A stretch of DNA of 64,000 nt from Euphorbia lathyris (taxonomy: Eukaryota; Streptophyta; Magnoliopsida; Malpighiales; Euphorbiaceae). A program made the position numbers and the translations under genes. Below, piece after piece: positions 1-11,935 of the stretch; positions within the stretch are counted from its first letter, which is position 1, and every line of letters starts with the position of its first letter. The stretch is taken from the NCBI RefSeq assembly GCF_963576675.1, contig NC_088911.1, forward strand, positions 137,147,929 to 137,211,928, read 5' to 3'. Under the pieces are notes generated by a model. The model saw only the letters and a list, made by a program, of their open reading frames with translations. It did no database searches and was not told where the DNA came from.

Positions 1-1190
1 AACATCTACCGCACATCCAAAAACTTTCAAATGAGAAATATTTGGTTCTTGACCAAGAACCAATTGTGATGGGGAGAATTGTTGATTACTTGTTGGCCTG
101 ATGCGAATTAATGCTGTTGCATGTAATATAGCATGTCCCCAGGCTGATATTGGGAGTTTGGACTTCATAAGTAACGGTCTAGCAATCAATTGTAAACGTT
201 TAATTAATGATTCAACTAGGCCATTTTGTGTATGAACATGAGCTACAGGATGTTCAACACTTATCCCAATGGACATGCAATAATCATTAAAATCTTGTGA
301 AGTAAATTCACCAGCATTATCAAGGCGAATCGCCTTCAAAGGAAAATCTGGAAAATGTGCTCTTAATCTAATCAATTGAGCAAGTAATCTCGCAAACGCC
401 AGGTTGCGAGTTGATAATAGGGAGACGTGTGACCATCTAGTCGATGCATCGATTAAAACCATAAAATATCTAAATGATCCACACGGTGGGTGAATTGGCC
501 CACAAATATCTCCTTGTATGCGTTCTAGAAAATTGATAGATTCATGTATAACTTTGGCTGGTGAAGGCCTAATTATTAATTTTCCTTGTGAGCAAGCAGC
601 ACATGTAAAATCATTAGGAAGAATCTGCTGGTTCTTCAATGAATGTCCATATGAATTTTTGATTATTTTTCGCATCATTATTGAACCCGGATGGCCTAAC
701 CGGTCATGCCAAACAGTAACATTATCAGTAAACTTCTGGTTTACTATAACATATGATTCAATTGTACTAATTTTAGTACAGTACAATCCGGTGGAGAATG
801 CAGGTAATTTCCCAATGATATGTTTAGTGCCTTGAGTCATACTTGTGATTTGAAGGTATTCTACATTTCCTTCACTTATTCTCTCAATATGATATCCATT
901 CTGACGAATATCTTTAAAACTCAATAAATTTCTTTGAGACTTGGAAGAGTACAACGCATCCATAATGTCAAATTTTTCATTCCCATAGGCAATAATATAT
1001 TAGCTCTTCTGGAGCCTTCAATAATCTTTATACTGCCCGATATAGTATTAACACAAGTTTCTTTCATTGTCAAATGAGAGAAATATTTCCTGCTTCTCAG
1101 TATGGTATGAGTAGTTGCACTGTCTACTAGACATAAATCTTCACTATCCATGTTCTTCAAATAAATAAAATAACAGTCATATACAGACAA
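1..1190 (-). pseudogene. Copia protease and integrase segment
   Basis: The piece at 1190-921 holds the aspartic protease start, with a DSATTH motif matching the D-S/T-G/A active-site type. A frameshift near 930 moves coding to another frame, which is then open to the window edge. That frame carries a GAG_pre-integrase domain (WHDRLGHPGS) and the integrase core, with the three DDE acidic residues recognisable in LIDAS, RLDNAGEF and GLVES contexts. In a working element this enzyme inserts the cDNA copy. The frameshift separates protease from integrase. Reverse transcriptase and RNase H would lie left of base 1. Confidence 0.85.
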
Positions 1191-1359
1191 TTAATTTGAA
1201 TAAGTCAAGTTCAATTATATCTCATGCATTTATAATAGCAAAATCCATAAAATCATAAACTCATAGTTTAACACAAATCCATAAAGTCATAAGAATAACG
1301 AGATCCTAGTGTAACCCTTAAACATCCAAAATAAATGATCTACTACTGCTATGTCTAAT

Positions 1360-2320
1360 TTATATCCTTGGGGGAATGAAATCATCAACCTTCAGGGTTG
1401 TATTGCTATAATCAAAGTCATCTTCGCCATCTTCATACACAAGATTTGTTTCTTTCTTGTTGTTTTGCTTCAATGTTTGTTGATAAAGATCAACAAGATG
1501 CTTTGGTGTACGACATATGCGAAACCAATGACCTTGTCCTCCACAGTGATAACATGTATTGGTCACTCCCTCATTGTTATCTTTGCCTTGTTTGTGGCCA
1601 TTTTATTAGCCCACTTCAGGTGGGATTGTGAGTTCTTGAAATAACCACCTCGGCCTCATCCTCGACCATATCCACGACCACGTCCACGACCACATCCTCG
1701 ACCACATTATAGGATGTCACATTCGCTTCAGGGAATGGAGCAGAACCAGTTAGACGTAATGCATGATTTTTCATCAATAGCTCGTTATTTTGCTCAGCCA
1801 CAAGGAGACAAGATATAAGTTCAGAATATTTCTTAAATCCCTTTTCATAATATTGTGTCTGCAGGACAACATTATTCGCATGAAAGGTAGAATATGTTCT
1901 CTCTAACATTTCTGCATCAGTGATTTTATCTCCACATAATAGCAATTGTGAAGTAATTCTGAACATGGCTGAGTTATATTCACTTACTGACTTAAAGTCT
2001 TGTAGTCTTAAATTAGACCATTCACGATGAGCTTTAGGTAATATCACATTTTTTTGGTGGTTATACCTATCCTTTAGATTGTTCCAAAGGACTTGTAGGT
2101 CTTTCACAGTCAGATACTCAATTTTAAGATCCGTATGGAGGTGATGGCGAAGAAATATCATGGCCTTTGCCTTATTTTGACTTGTTGCTACATTGCCTTC
2201 TTTGATTGAATCACCAAGTTCTTTTGCATCTAAGTGAATTTCAGCATCTAACACCCAAGACAAATAGTTGCCTCTAGTAATATCAAGGGCGTCAAATTCA
2301 AGTTTTGTGAGATTTGGCAT
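1360..2320 (-). pseudogene. Copia gag with zinc knuckle, frameshifted
   Basis: The likely gag start is the Met at 2320 (MPNLTKLEFDAL), although the frame is open to 2419. The first ~200 residues match the UBN2/gag type of plant Copia, with a W-SNL-RLQDFKSV-EYNSAMF block. Near 1715 the frame shifts: the Arg-Gly-rich box visible in one frame becomes an acidic Val-Glu-Asp run in the longest open frame, and the correct frame meets a stop inside the box. A CCHC zinc knuckle (CYHCGGQGHWFRIC) follows at about 1550-1510 in a third frame. Gag packages the element RNA; this one is broken. Confidence 0.8.
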
Positions 2321-2966
2321 AGCACTATAGAAAAAAAAATTACCAATTAGGACTTTGCCAATAAACATAATCATGTCAAGTTTATATTTTATACTAGATT
2401 CAGAACAACCTAATATCACTTAACCATTCTGATATAATTTGATAATGCTGTAAATTAGATTCACATATTCCAACTAATATCACACTTAATATCTATAGCA
2501 ACATACATCATACTTAATATCAACCGATTTATCCAGTAGAGCCAAAATAGGTTCAAATATATTCAAACTATGTTTTGGGTTTCACAATAGATTTTATTCA
2601 TACATTGATGATGGCTAAAACTTAAGTAAAGAACTATAATATTTTGCCATCAACAGATGAACAATCAATTTCAAAAATAGAATCAGCTATTTCAATTCCA
2701 TGTTTTATATTATGATACAAACATATACACATATATCTTTATTATCATGAATTCGGTGATAAAGGTTTAACAGAATATATATCAAAACCATATATCAAGA
2801 TCGAAAATTTTCATAAACCCTAATTATTCAACGATTTCGCAGTTTCATAATTAAGATAACATAGGATAATCAAGATAGGTTTTTATTTACTAACCTCGGT
2901 GATGAAAGATATCGTTGAGAATTTTTCTACCTGAATTGCAGAAGCTTGCTCAAGCGGCTAGGGTTT

Positions 2967-3255
2967 CGCGCTGATAACGTATTATAAAAAAAGGAAGATA
3001 ACATGCAATAGAATAAGAACAATGGAGAGAGTGTAAGCTTGTATTTCACTTTCCCTTTTACTTGTATTGTATTACATCAAAGAAACCTATATTTATAGGC
3101 TTATGAATATATATGTTACATAAGAACATAAATTATGCAGTTACAAACATTAAGAAATATAGAGTTACAACCTTAATGAATGAAGAGTTACAACATTAAG
3201 GAATGAGGAGTTACAATGGTTATATTTATGGACATCCATTAATTTATTCATAACA
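2967..3255 (-). repeat. 5' LTR and primer-binding-site-like stretch of the Copia element
   Basis: LTR about 2980-3255 and PBS-like site 2967-2979, read on the minus strand. The LTR is short (about 275 bp) with a central TATA-like motif and a T/A-rich 3' end. The exact 3' border is uncertain because no second LTR is visible. Confidence 0.6.
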
Positions 3256-3288
3256 ATAAAAACTTTATAAAAGAAAATAAGGTTATTA

Positions 3289-3616
3289 GGGGCTTGATTG
3301 GATGGAGGGTTTAGATGGGTTAGTAAGGGAAGGGTTAGTAAGGGGTGATAGAAACCCTTGTTTGGGAGGAGGAAGGGTTAGTAAGGGTTTCTACAAACTC
3401 ATGTTTGGAACACAAAAAAAATTAGGAGGGTAAGGGTTTGGAGGGGTTTTGAAGGGTTTCTTTTTAACAAATTGCATCCAATTTTGAACCCTCCAATTTG
3501 ATGGGTTTGGAAGGGTTAGAAATTACCCTTCCTTCCCCTTCCCTTTCCTTACCTTTCCCTACCCTTCTCTACCCTTCCTTTATTAACCCTTCCCTACCCT
3601 TCATCCAATCAAGCCC
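3289..3616. repeat. Tourist/PIF-Harbinger-like foldback MITE
   Basis: About 328 bp with inverted ends: GGGGCTTGATTGGATGGAGG on the left and the complement of GGGCTTGATTGGATGAAGGG on the right. The interior consists of AGGGTTAGTAAGG-type runs on the left and their complement on the right, so most of the element can pair. TTA precedes it and TAG follows, close to but not a clean TTA duplication. Confidence 0.7.
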
Positions 3617-3728
3617 TAGGAGTTGAACATAGGACCTCTCAAATAGAATCATACATCCTTAACCATCTCATCTATCTTTAAATCTTTGTTGAACTCTGAA
3701 ATTCTCAGTGAAACAACCATGTAGATTT

Positions 3729-4386
3729 GTCTATATGTCACTTGCTTTGTCAATCCAAATAATATTATGTTCGATTGGTTGTGAAATAGCATGAAGCAAC
3801 CACGAGATCACCATTGTATTACACCTTTACCAAGTTGGATATAATGGATCATCATTGGCAGGGCTGTAACAATACCATCGATAGAAGAGAACTTGTTCTT
3901 GGAGATCAATGCCACATTCACTGGTCTTAACCACCAACGGTAATTAAGTCTAGTGAGGATGTGCGAAACCAGCAAGAGAACATGGGTCTTGTTTGTTGGA
4001 AGTAAGTAAGCACTTCTAGGTGTATCCTCTGTCGTGAGAGGTTGAAAATGATTTGCCATTTCCTCAACTACTTATCGATCTTCATAACTAATTTTTTTTT
4101 AGCATAAGTGTTTTCTCTACTCTAATACCATCATAAGATTTGAATTTGAATTTGAACAAGGAAACCTCTCACACTCATTGATTACAAAATGAAGGAAAGA
4201 ATGCATTTGTAGAAAACAAAAATAACGCCTAACTAACCAACAACTAAGAGAGAGAAATCTTCCGCTTCTAGAAGAAGACGCATGCATATGCAATACTAAT
4301 GAGCTAATAATTGGCATTTAACTACAAGGAGTATTTGTGTCCCGAACTGTGATTGGTGGATATTGAATTCTGATGGATTGTTGACA
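3729..4386 (-). mobile_element. Degenerate Copia remnant: LTR, primer site and gag start
   Basis: A stretch at 4059-3808 reads like the start of a plant Copia gag (LNYRWWLRPVNVALISKNKF, then a DG residue pair). The family block around NxMVISWLL continues in a shifted frame to about 3735, with a stop. Just upstream on the same strand, 4130-4120 reads TGGTATTAGAG, one base from the usual Copia primer site TGGTATCAGAG. 4132-4386 is then a candidate LTR (starts TGTCAACAATCC). Similarity ends near 3729. LTR borders are a guess. Confidence 0.6.
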
Positions 4387-4868
4387 TGTAATCTGGTTAA
4401 CGAGTGAAAATGTGTAATATGATTTCCCGTTCCAATTGGTTTCTGGTAATTTGAAATGTTGTGAAAGGAGGTGAAAATGATGTGAATGAAGGTGAAAATG
4501 AGGTGTAACTGTATAGTTTAACTGTCTTTGTGTTAGCTTTTTTTTTTTAAGGAAAACATCGACTTTTTTAAGTTTTTCACGAAAACTTTTCGACTCTTTT
4601 TATAGATATATTTAGTGAAAATTGAATCTTAAATATCTTTTCACAAACTTAATATGCGTTACTAGTTAATTGATCAAGCTTGAGAAACAATTTGAATATA
4701 TTGTTGTTATTTATAGATATCTATCAATAAGAGTTAAATTTTGACGGAGTAAGAAATGGAACCTCAAACCTAACAAATAGAGATTCAATCCCATACCACT
4801 ACCAACCATCATTGACATTTTTTTTATATAACTATTAATTCTTACTGTTAAATATTACTTAGTTTTAA
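4387..4868. other. Intergenic, no gene recognised
   Basis: AT-rich sequence with no convincing reading frame, RNA gene or paired ends. Confidence 0.5.
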
Positions 4869-5467
4869 GGGACAAGGTGCAAAAATGCCCCTAACGTTTA
4901 CAACCATGAGCAATTTTACCCCTAACGTCTAAAATGGTGCAATTTTACCCTTAACATTGGCAGTCTAAAGCAATTTTATCCCGAACGTTGACAAGTTGGG
5001 TCAATTTTAGATATTATTATAACACATAGATATTTTGTTTCTTTTTTTATGTACCAATTGCATATAAGTTCATTTTAAAAAAAAAAAAAATCATATTTTC
5101 CGTGATTTAATAATAGAATTGGAGATTAATATTTATAAATTCGGCAAAATATTTTGAATTGTTTTTGTCCAACTCATATGATAGATAGTATATTTTTAAT
5201 TTTTTATTATTTTTTCACGTCTAATCATATGTTTATGATCCCTTACCAATGCGTGATAAAATAACTCATATGTGAAGTTTAGATGACAAGATTCATAGCC
5301 GAGAAAACAGTTTGATGAATTATTTCTCAAATTAAGCCAACTTAACAACGTTAAGGATAAAACTGCTCTTGGCTGCCAATATTAGAAGTAAAATTGCACT
5401 ATTTTAAACATTAAAAATAAAATTGCTTATAACTGTAAATATTAAGGTTATTTTTACATCTTATCCC
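4869..5467. repeat. Foldback element, ACGTTAGGGG family, copy 1
   Basis: Inverted ends: GGGACAAGGTGCAAAAATGC on the left and the complement of GGGATAAGATGTAAAAATAA on the right. The arms contain spaced repeats of CCCCTAACGTT followed by GAGCAATTTTAC. A second, better preserved copy lies at 59467-60025. Confidence 0.75.
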
Positions 5468-5771
5468 TGGTTTTTATAATAAATAGTTGTTCTTAATACT
5501 AATCAAGCATACACATCATATCTATTATTGAAAGTAAAATAATAAAAAGAAAGTACAAAGAAAAGGATATTTAATTTTATTAATTAAAATTCAAAACAAT
5601 CCAATGGGGATTCTTGCAGCTGTCCAGAAGTTGCATGACAATTCAAAAAACAATTATGAACTCCAAGACTAAAACTACAAATTAATATGATTGATGTGTA
5701 ATATATGCCTTATCCACATCAGCTTACCACTTTAATTTCTTTTCATGCTGATTAAATAATTAGTGAGTTTG
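5468..5771. other. Intergenic, nothing recognised
   Basis: AT-rich stretch between two mobile elements, with no supported feature. Confidence 0.5.
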
Positions 5772-6404
5772 AGTGTACCCAGTGGCGGAGCTCCAGCCCC
5801 CGATCACGATTAGGGGCGGAGGTAAGGGTCTAAACGGGTCAGACTTCCCGACCATCGGAACCATCCTATTATAGATGGTTTCACGTCTTCCAATCGTTGA
5901 AACTATCCCTATTATGAGTGATTTTTACCATATTTTTGACAAATTAAAATTCGGTTTGGTTAATTGACTCACTGAATTTGTATTTAATTACAAATTCCAA
6001 CTTTATTAATATATTATAGGCGATAATTTCTTCTAAGTTTGTTCAAAATGACTTAATTTTACTTTTGTGGTCGAAATAAAGCATAGTTTTTAGAAGTTTT
6101 ACAGTGGTACGTAAAAATTGGTTTTGGACCATTCAGATGATAATATTGATATATACGCATAAAAAATTTAAGCGAGTTCGATTTAGCAATTTTTTTTACA
6201 TGCACGTGTAAAATTGGCCTCCTGAGCCGACCAATCCTATATTCGTCACTGACCACAGCTATATTCCTAAGCATTGGCGGTTCAGTCCTTTTAGCTACTC
6301 TAATATTGGTTTATATTCACTCTTTCTAGTGTTATTTTAATACTTTAAATATTGAGTTGATTTAAGATTTGTGATTTAATGTAAGAGTTTATAAATTCAA
6401 ATCT

Positions 6405-7242
6405 TTTTTTTTTATTGAAGGCCGGTTAGCGAGAGAGTGTAAAAAACAGACATCCCAGCTATGTTGGCACCTCTGAAAATCACAGCAAACCCGAACCAAT
6501 ATTATTAAAGAAGAAAAGAAAAGTTACAAAGAACCAAATACAAAAGTTTAAAACAAAACCATGTCAAGCAAAGCGATAAGAACCATGCCCCACAAGATCA
6601 TGCAAAAAATTCGGGCAACAAAAATCAGGAATTAAATTCCACCAATGCAAACTATCAACCATACGACCAAAAAGAGAATCAACAACCGCATTTTCTTCAC
6701 GATAAATGTGAGAAATGACAAATTGCATGAAATCTAATTTTGATAAACAATCAATCCAACTCCGACGAACCACCCAAGGAACAGTAGTTGACTTACTACG
6801 CAACAACTTGACAACATAAGTAAAGTCACTCTCTAACCAAAGGTGACGCCAAATTTTGTCAAAAGCCGTATAAATCGCATAAATGACAGCCTTCAACTCA
6901 GCTAAAAAAGCAAAAGAAACATCAAACGGGAACGCAAAAGCACCAAGGAACATACCATTTGAGAAACGGTAAATACCACCACAACCCGCAGCACCCGGAC
7001 TATCCAAAACAGAAGCATCAGTATTAACCTTAGTCCAACCGACCGGAGGACGCTGCCAAACCACATGAATAATATAAGGTCCCTTAGAAAATCTTCTATC
7101 AATTTTCAATTCCCTAAGAATTTGTAATTCCACAGAAGAATTCCAAGTAAAACCACGACCCTGATTTGCCACTTCACGAATTGCGCTCCAAATACGCCGA
7201 AGAACCAAAGAAATTACCGGTTTCTCATCATTAAATTTTTTA
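6405..7242 (-). mobile_element. 5'-truncated L1-type LINE inside the hAT element
   Basis: A T-run (minus-strand poly-A) starts at 6404/6405. The flanking duplication is ATAAATTCAAATCT (6391-6404) and ATAAGTTCAAATCT (7243-7256), 13 of 14 identical. Only the RNase H end and the 3' UTR remain. The 3' UTR phrase GTGCCAACATAGCTGGGATG recurs in the LINE at 57736-58312, so both belong to one family. Confidence 0.85.
6564..7242 (-). pseudogene. LINE RNase H domain (RVT_3 type), 3' fragment
   Basis: Open for about 225 codons. The RNase H fold is clear: KVNTDAS (first Asp), AELKAV (Glu), LESDF (Asp), then SHIYREENAVVD, the usual late His-Asn-Asp block (here V-V-D). In LINEs this domain removes RNA during copying. 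The Met and first few codons of the longest open frame (from 7259) are target-site sequence, not LINE. Upstream reverse transcriptase is missing through 5' truncation. Confidence 0.85.
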
Positions 7243-7765
7243 ATAAGTTCAAATCTCATTAATCTCTTTTTATTTTATGAAATTTATTGTCCATAAAATT
7301 ATATAACTATGATACTATTATTTTGGTTAATTTTCATGTTTTAAACTCATTTTTACCCGATTTATTTTCTATAAAATACTTTTAAAACCCAAGTAACTTA
7401 ATTTCTTAATTTATGAAAATTATAAAATAAATTATAACTAAAAATAAAATAAAAACCATAAAAATGGTTTAATTTTTAAGAAATTAACGTTGAACTTATA
7501 AAAATAAATAAATATGTTTACTCTTTTTACGTTGAATCCTTTTAATTTTTTTAGCAAATACAATAAATGACGAAGTTTTAACGTGTTAGAATTTGTCCAA
7601 CCCTAACAAGCTGGACTTTGGAAAATTACCCCCAACCACAGAGTTAAAATTAGTTCTATAGTATGAAGCTCTGGCTCCACCACTGAATGTATCAGAAAAA
7701 TATCAGCAACAATAACAAAATGAATGGCATGAAGTTAATGAGTATATTAGAAAAGTACAAATTTA

Positions 7766-8335
7766 CAGTTAAACCTCGATAAATGAATGTTCGATAAAGT
7801 AATAACCTCGTCTATATAATAAATTCTTTCGGTCCAAGACTTGGGCCAGTGGACTAAAGTAATAACCTCGCTAAATACATTAAGTAATAAAAATATTTAA
7901 ATCCTTAAGTGCCCAATGAAAATATAAATTAATAATTATTGAATTACATACAAAATATATAAATTATTTACTCCTTTCAAATGATGAGAAGCCATTGGAG
8001 GAGAAAAGAATGTGTACTTGGAATATATCTTCTACCTTTTATAGCTAAATACTAAACCTTTTTCATTTGTTATGTAGATGAACTTAGTTTTAAATGCATT
8101 AAGTTTCACTAAAAAAATTAAACGTTTCTAGATTCAAGTAATACTTTAATTGATGTCTTTTGATTTTTCTTACCACATATAATGTATGCATTTTACAATG
8201 AAAAATTATCTATAAAATAATAAATATTGACTTATCGATAAATGAATAATTTATTCATTTATCGATAAATAAATAATCTCGTTTAATGAATATATTTTTC
8301 GGTCCCAAGAATATGCATTTATCGAGGTTTTACTC
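7766..8335. repeat. TA-flanked foldback element (TAAACCTCGATAAAT family)
   Basis: Left end CAGTTAAACCTCGATAAATG and right end the complement of GAGTAAAACCTCGATAAATG, both bordered by TA (7764-7765, 8336-8337). It contains the shared phrase GGTCCAAGACTTGGGCCAGT also found at about 9475 and 55120. The TA flank suggests a Tc1/mariner-type origin, but no transposase is present. Confidence 0.7.
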
Positions 8336-8341
8336 TACTTC

Positions 8342-8958
8342 TAATGACGGATCTAGCCAAGTACCCAGGGCTTCGGCTCCCACCACTGGCTCTATCCCTA
8401 AGTAAGAGTTTCGCCTCAACATCTCTCTTTAATTTTTATTTTTATTTATGTATTTATAGTATTATCTGAATATTTTAAAATAATTAAGTTAGTTGATTTT
8501 TTTTTTAATTTAAGAGGTCATAAATTTAAATATATAAAATTGTTTTTATAAAACGTTTATTTATTTGAATTTTATGTTTTAAATAACTATGTTATCATTG
8601 TTAATTATTTTTATCTTTTTAACTTTTCCAAACTAACTTTTTTTCAAAATTGGTTATTTACTTTTTGAATAACTTAATTTTTTAAATTAAATTTTAATTT
8701 ATACAAATTATACAAAACTTATAATTAAAAATAAAAAGATAAAATCTGTATAACTTTTAAAAAATTAATATTGGACTTATAAAATATTAAATATGTCTAC
8801 TCCTTTTAGACTGAGCATTTTTAATTTTTAACCTTTAACATACCAAACAACAAAGTTTTAAGATACAAGAGGCCAAAAAACATTTTGCCATCCCTATCGG
8901 GATGGACTTTTGAAAATTACTACTCACCCAATGTAAATTTCTAGCTCCACCATCACTG
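8342..8958. mobile_element. Non-autonomous hAT-like element, second copy
   Basis: 617 bp, flanked by a perfect 8 bp duplication TCTACTTC (8334-8341 and 8959-8966), the hAT signature. The left end TAATGACGGATCTAGCC corresponds to CAGTGGCGGA of the 5780 copy, and the right end finishes CACTG. The left duplication overlaps the end of the TA-flanked element, so this insertion came later. Confidence 0.8.
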
Positions 8959-8966
8959 TCTACTTC

Positions 8967-9406
8967 TAATGTTCGAAATTGTGTAATTATACCCCTAATG
9001 CAAGACCAGACCTCCGGTATTTTTTGTTATTGTGATATTGATAGTCAAGATTTGTTTCAAGAGTGATCATTCAATATTGAGTTTAGTATCGATTTAGCTT
9101 TTAGACTTGGTATCCAGAGTCGAATCAGTCTAAAGTAACATGTGTCAGTATATAATTGATATTTATACTACATGTGTAACTTTTCCACGTGAGAACTCCC
9201 ACATTTTTGGACGTGTTTTGTAATCCTATTTAGAAAAACAAAATAGTTAAATTTCATAGGACATATATTAAAATATGTATGAAGTCCTCCATTTAACATG
9301 GAAGTCGAGAACCCCAATAATTTTTCCAAAAGAAATTGTCTTCTTTTGGAAAAAATAATATTTTTAAAAAGTGAAAAAAGTCGTTCTTTTTCTTCCTCTT
9401 TTAATC
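8967..9406. other. Intergenic, no gene recognised
   Basis: AT-rich sequence with a few short T or A runs. No supported frame or repeat structure. Confidence 0.5.
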
Positions 9407-9408
9407 TA

Positions 9409-10091
9409 CAGTAAAACCTCTATATAAGAATACTCTATATAAGAATAGCCTCTATTTTGTTATAAAAAAAACTCGGTCCCAACTTGGGCCAGTTATAAAT
9501 AGGAATAACCTCTCAAACATTATTATACACTTTTCAAGTCTCACCTTTAGAAACTATGCCTCTATATAGTAATAATTATAATTATATATATATATATATA
9601 TAATTATATATATATATATTTATTTATTTATTAAGAATTTAAACTAAATTATAAAATATTTAAAAAAACTATTGAAATTATCTATGAGTTGGAAACACAA
9701 ACTACAACTTGAAATTATAAATATTTAGTATTCTCATTAATGTTTACATTTTTTTCCATAAAACTCTTCCAATTATCTATATATTGAAACCTAAACTCCA
9801 AATTGAAATTCTAAATATTTAATTTGTTCCATTAATGTCTATTGTTATACATTATATATAAACCATGTATGCCTATGATAAAAATTTAAAATTTTATGTG
9901 TTGAGAAATTTTATTATACCAAACTCTATTTAGTAATAACCTCCCAATTGTTATAATAGATTGGTCCCAAGTGTATTCCTATATAAAGGTTTTACTGTAA
10001 CCTCTATGATCAAACTCTATTTAGTAATAACCTCCCGATTGTTATACAAATAGTTCGGTCCCAAATGTATTCCTATATAGAGGTTTTACTG
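9409..10091. repeat. TA-flanked foldback element with duplicated right end
   Basis: Left end CAGTAAAACCTCTATATAAG preceded by TA. The right end occurs twice: the first copy stops at 9997 (GGTTTTACTG then TA), the second at 10091. About 85-90 bp (roughly 9919-9999) is repeated at 10011-10093, including GGTCCCAA and the terminal repeat. The interior has a (TA)n run at about 9583-9620. Confidence 0.7.
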
Positions 10092-10107
10092 TATTATTTT
10101 CCCCCAC

Positions 10108-10144
<37 letters not shown>
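10108..10144. repeat. (TTA)n microsatellite
   Basis: About twelve TTA units in a row. Confidence 0.95.
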
Positions 10145-10652
10145 CCGTGCACTTTCACATTCTTTGGTATTTACATCTTTCACCGAATTTCTTTTCCGTT
10201 TGATTTGTCATCTGCCAACATTATTTCTTTCTGAAATTCATTTTCGAATTCAGAAGTAGAAGTGGCTATCTAGATAACTCATAGTCAATGAAACCTAAAT
10301 TATTAGATTTACATTTCAGTTCGGGAAGAGTTTCATAATGAAATTTAAATCACGGCTTTTTTTGCGTTATTGATTTGTGGGAAGTATTAATATTTCATTA
10401 AACGGGGAAAAGAATAACGAAAAAAAAGAAATCAATTAGTTACGTGTATTCAATGACTAGAATTAGACGAGGATATGTATGATTCGTTTTTATTTTTTGT
10501 TTTAGATTTTATTTTTATGGAATTTATTATTCTTTATGAATTGTTTCTTTTTCCTTTATAAATTTTGTACCGGTTGGATTTATATAATTTTTTATATAAT
10601 ATTGTATTTTTTCATATATGTTTTTTAAAAAACTAAACTAATAACAATCCAT
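10145..10652. other. Intergenic, no gene recognised
   Basis: AT-rich. The short frame that spans the microsatellite is low-complexity Ile and is not a gene. Confidence 0.5.
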
Positions 10653-11162
10653 CACTTTGGGTCTACAACTTTAAAATGTGTATGTATATATTAGATTTCC
10701 ATCTTATTAATATGCTCATTACTCTCTCTATTTCCGATGTGAGATTCAATTCATTCATATCACATCGTTATCCTTTAGGCCGCTCCTTACTTAAGTCTTT
10801 TAGCCTGACACCACCTACTCCACAACATGTCGTTACAATTAATATCAGAATCGCCTGTTGATGTGTGGTTTGATCCTTAATTGATTTAGGAGTTTTTCCT
10901 AGGCACCCGGTTATTATACATTTCATCCTTTGGAAAGTAAATAGGAACGAATCAAACAGAAGTTGGTGGATCTGTAATGATCCGGTCTAAAGTGAGTGTC
11001 GTCGGAGTATAAGGCTTGAGTAAAGAGTAACCCTAGGAGATATCGATGAGGGTAGGAATGAACTGAATCTCACATCGAAAATAGAGAGTGGTTGATGCTT
11101 ATTAATAGGATATAAATCCAATACATGCAAACATATTTTAAAACTGTAAGACCCAAAGTGTT
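10653..11162. repeat. Two inverted copies of a TRIM/LTR-like repeat
   Basis: 10653-10830 (+) and 11162-11010 (-) are alike: both start CACTTTGGGTCT, share TTTTAAAAT and GATGTGAGATTCA, and continue about 150-180 bp. A third relative lies at 25245-25690. Phrases such as GATGTGAGATTCA match the start of widespread dicot TRIM-like LTRs. Confidence 0.6.
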
Positions 11163-11429
11163 GGATTTGGACCAAATCGAATAATACCTGTGTATTATTG
11201 AACCAAGTCGTTACACGAGATCTATAGTCAAACGATTTAATCCTTATCCGCTCACAATTTTAATTGGTCACATGCTCCTAATTCTTAAACTCCCTCTCAA
11301 CTTTTTACAAATTCTTATTTTTATAGCATAGATGACTCTAGTTAGTAACATTAAATCCTCAATATGACTCATGTTAAAAGTTTAACGTCTTTATCAACCA
11401 TTATAAAAGAAAAACTTCTCTGTCAATAT

Positions 11430-11935
11430 TAGGAGGATTTATTTTGGTTCGTAATCGTCTGCTCAGCTCATTATAAAACAAATTCAAACTCAATATTTTG
11501 TTGCTGAGCTGTTTACAAGTTGTTTACGAACTTATTAATGAACTTTGCTCGCGAGCAGCTCATTAATTCAGTTTGTTAATTTCGTTCACGAAAAAATCAT
11601 TAATTATGTCTATTAATTATATTGATTTGAAATTTCTTTAACATAAAATTACATAGTATTGAAATCTATCAAACTACGTTGTTTTACATTTCTCCCTTAT
11701 AAAAATATTATTATAAAAAAAAAATAATCGAACCAAACTTGCTCACGTGCATGTTCATAACATTATAATCGAGCTTGTCGTCATAAACCTATAATCGAAC
11801 CTGCTCGCGAGCTTTCGAGCCGAATTTCACCATGCTCAAACTTGATTCGTTTATAATAAATCTAATCAAACACAATCGAGCTTTTATCGAACCGAACACT
11901 AAACCATTCATACGTGGCTCGGCTCATTTACAACC
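11430..11935. repeat. Dispersed repeat with GCTCG/CGAGC ends
   Basis: The right end reads, on the minus strand, GGGTTGTAAATGAGCCGAGC. The interior has many GAGCTCG/GCTCGCGAGC words. This start is characteristic of a high-copy plant repeat whose class I cannot assign. A second partial copy lies at 12365-12548. Confidence 0.5.

Larger units (their letters stand above)
1..3255 (-). mobile_element. Ty1-Copia LTR retrotransposon, truncated by window edge
   Basis: Read on the minus strand the order is LTR (about 3255 to 2980), primer-binding-site-like stretch (2979 to 2967), gag, zinc knuckle, protease, GAG_pre-integrase and integrase, running off the window at base 1. Protease and integrase lying before any reverse transcriptase is the Copia order. 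The LTR opens TGTTATGAATAA and contains a TATA-like CCTATATTTATAGG (3087-3100). The sequence after the LTR reads CGTTATCAGCGCG, close to a primer site seen in some plant Copia lineages. Coding is split over three frames by at least two frameshifts and one stop, so this copy is not autonomous. The 3' LTR is outside the window, so LTR ends and target duplication could not be checked. Confidence 0.88.
5780..7685. mobile_element. Non-autonomous hAT-like element carrying a nested LINE
   Basis: Ends are CAGTGGCGGAGC and the complement CAGTGGTGGAGC. Flanks AGTGTACC (5772-5779) and AATGTATC (7686-7693) match at 6 of 8 bases, as expected of an aged 8 bp hAT duplication. The right half is similar to the right half of the element at 8342-8958. 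About 840 bp of the interior is a later LINE insertion (6405-7242), so the element itself is about 1.05 kb. No transposase is seen. Confidence 0.7.

Noticed and set aside
10065..10259. 64-codon frame with an Ile run
   Set aside because: Created by the (TTA)n microsatellite.
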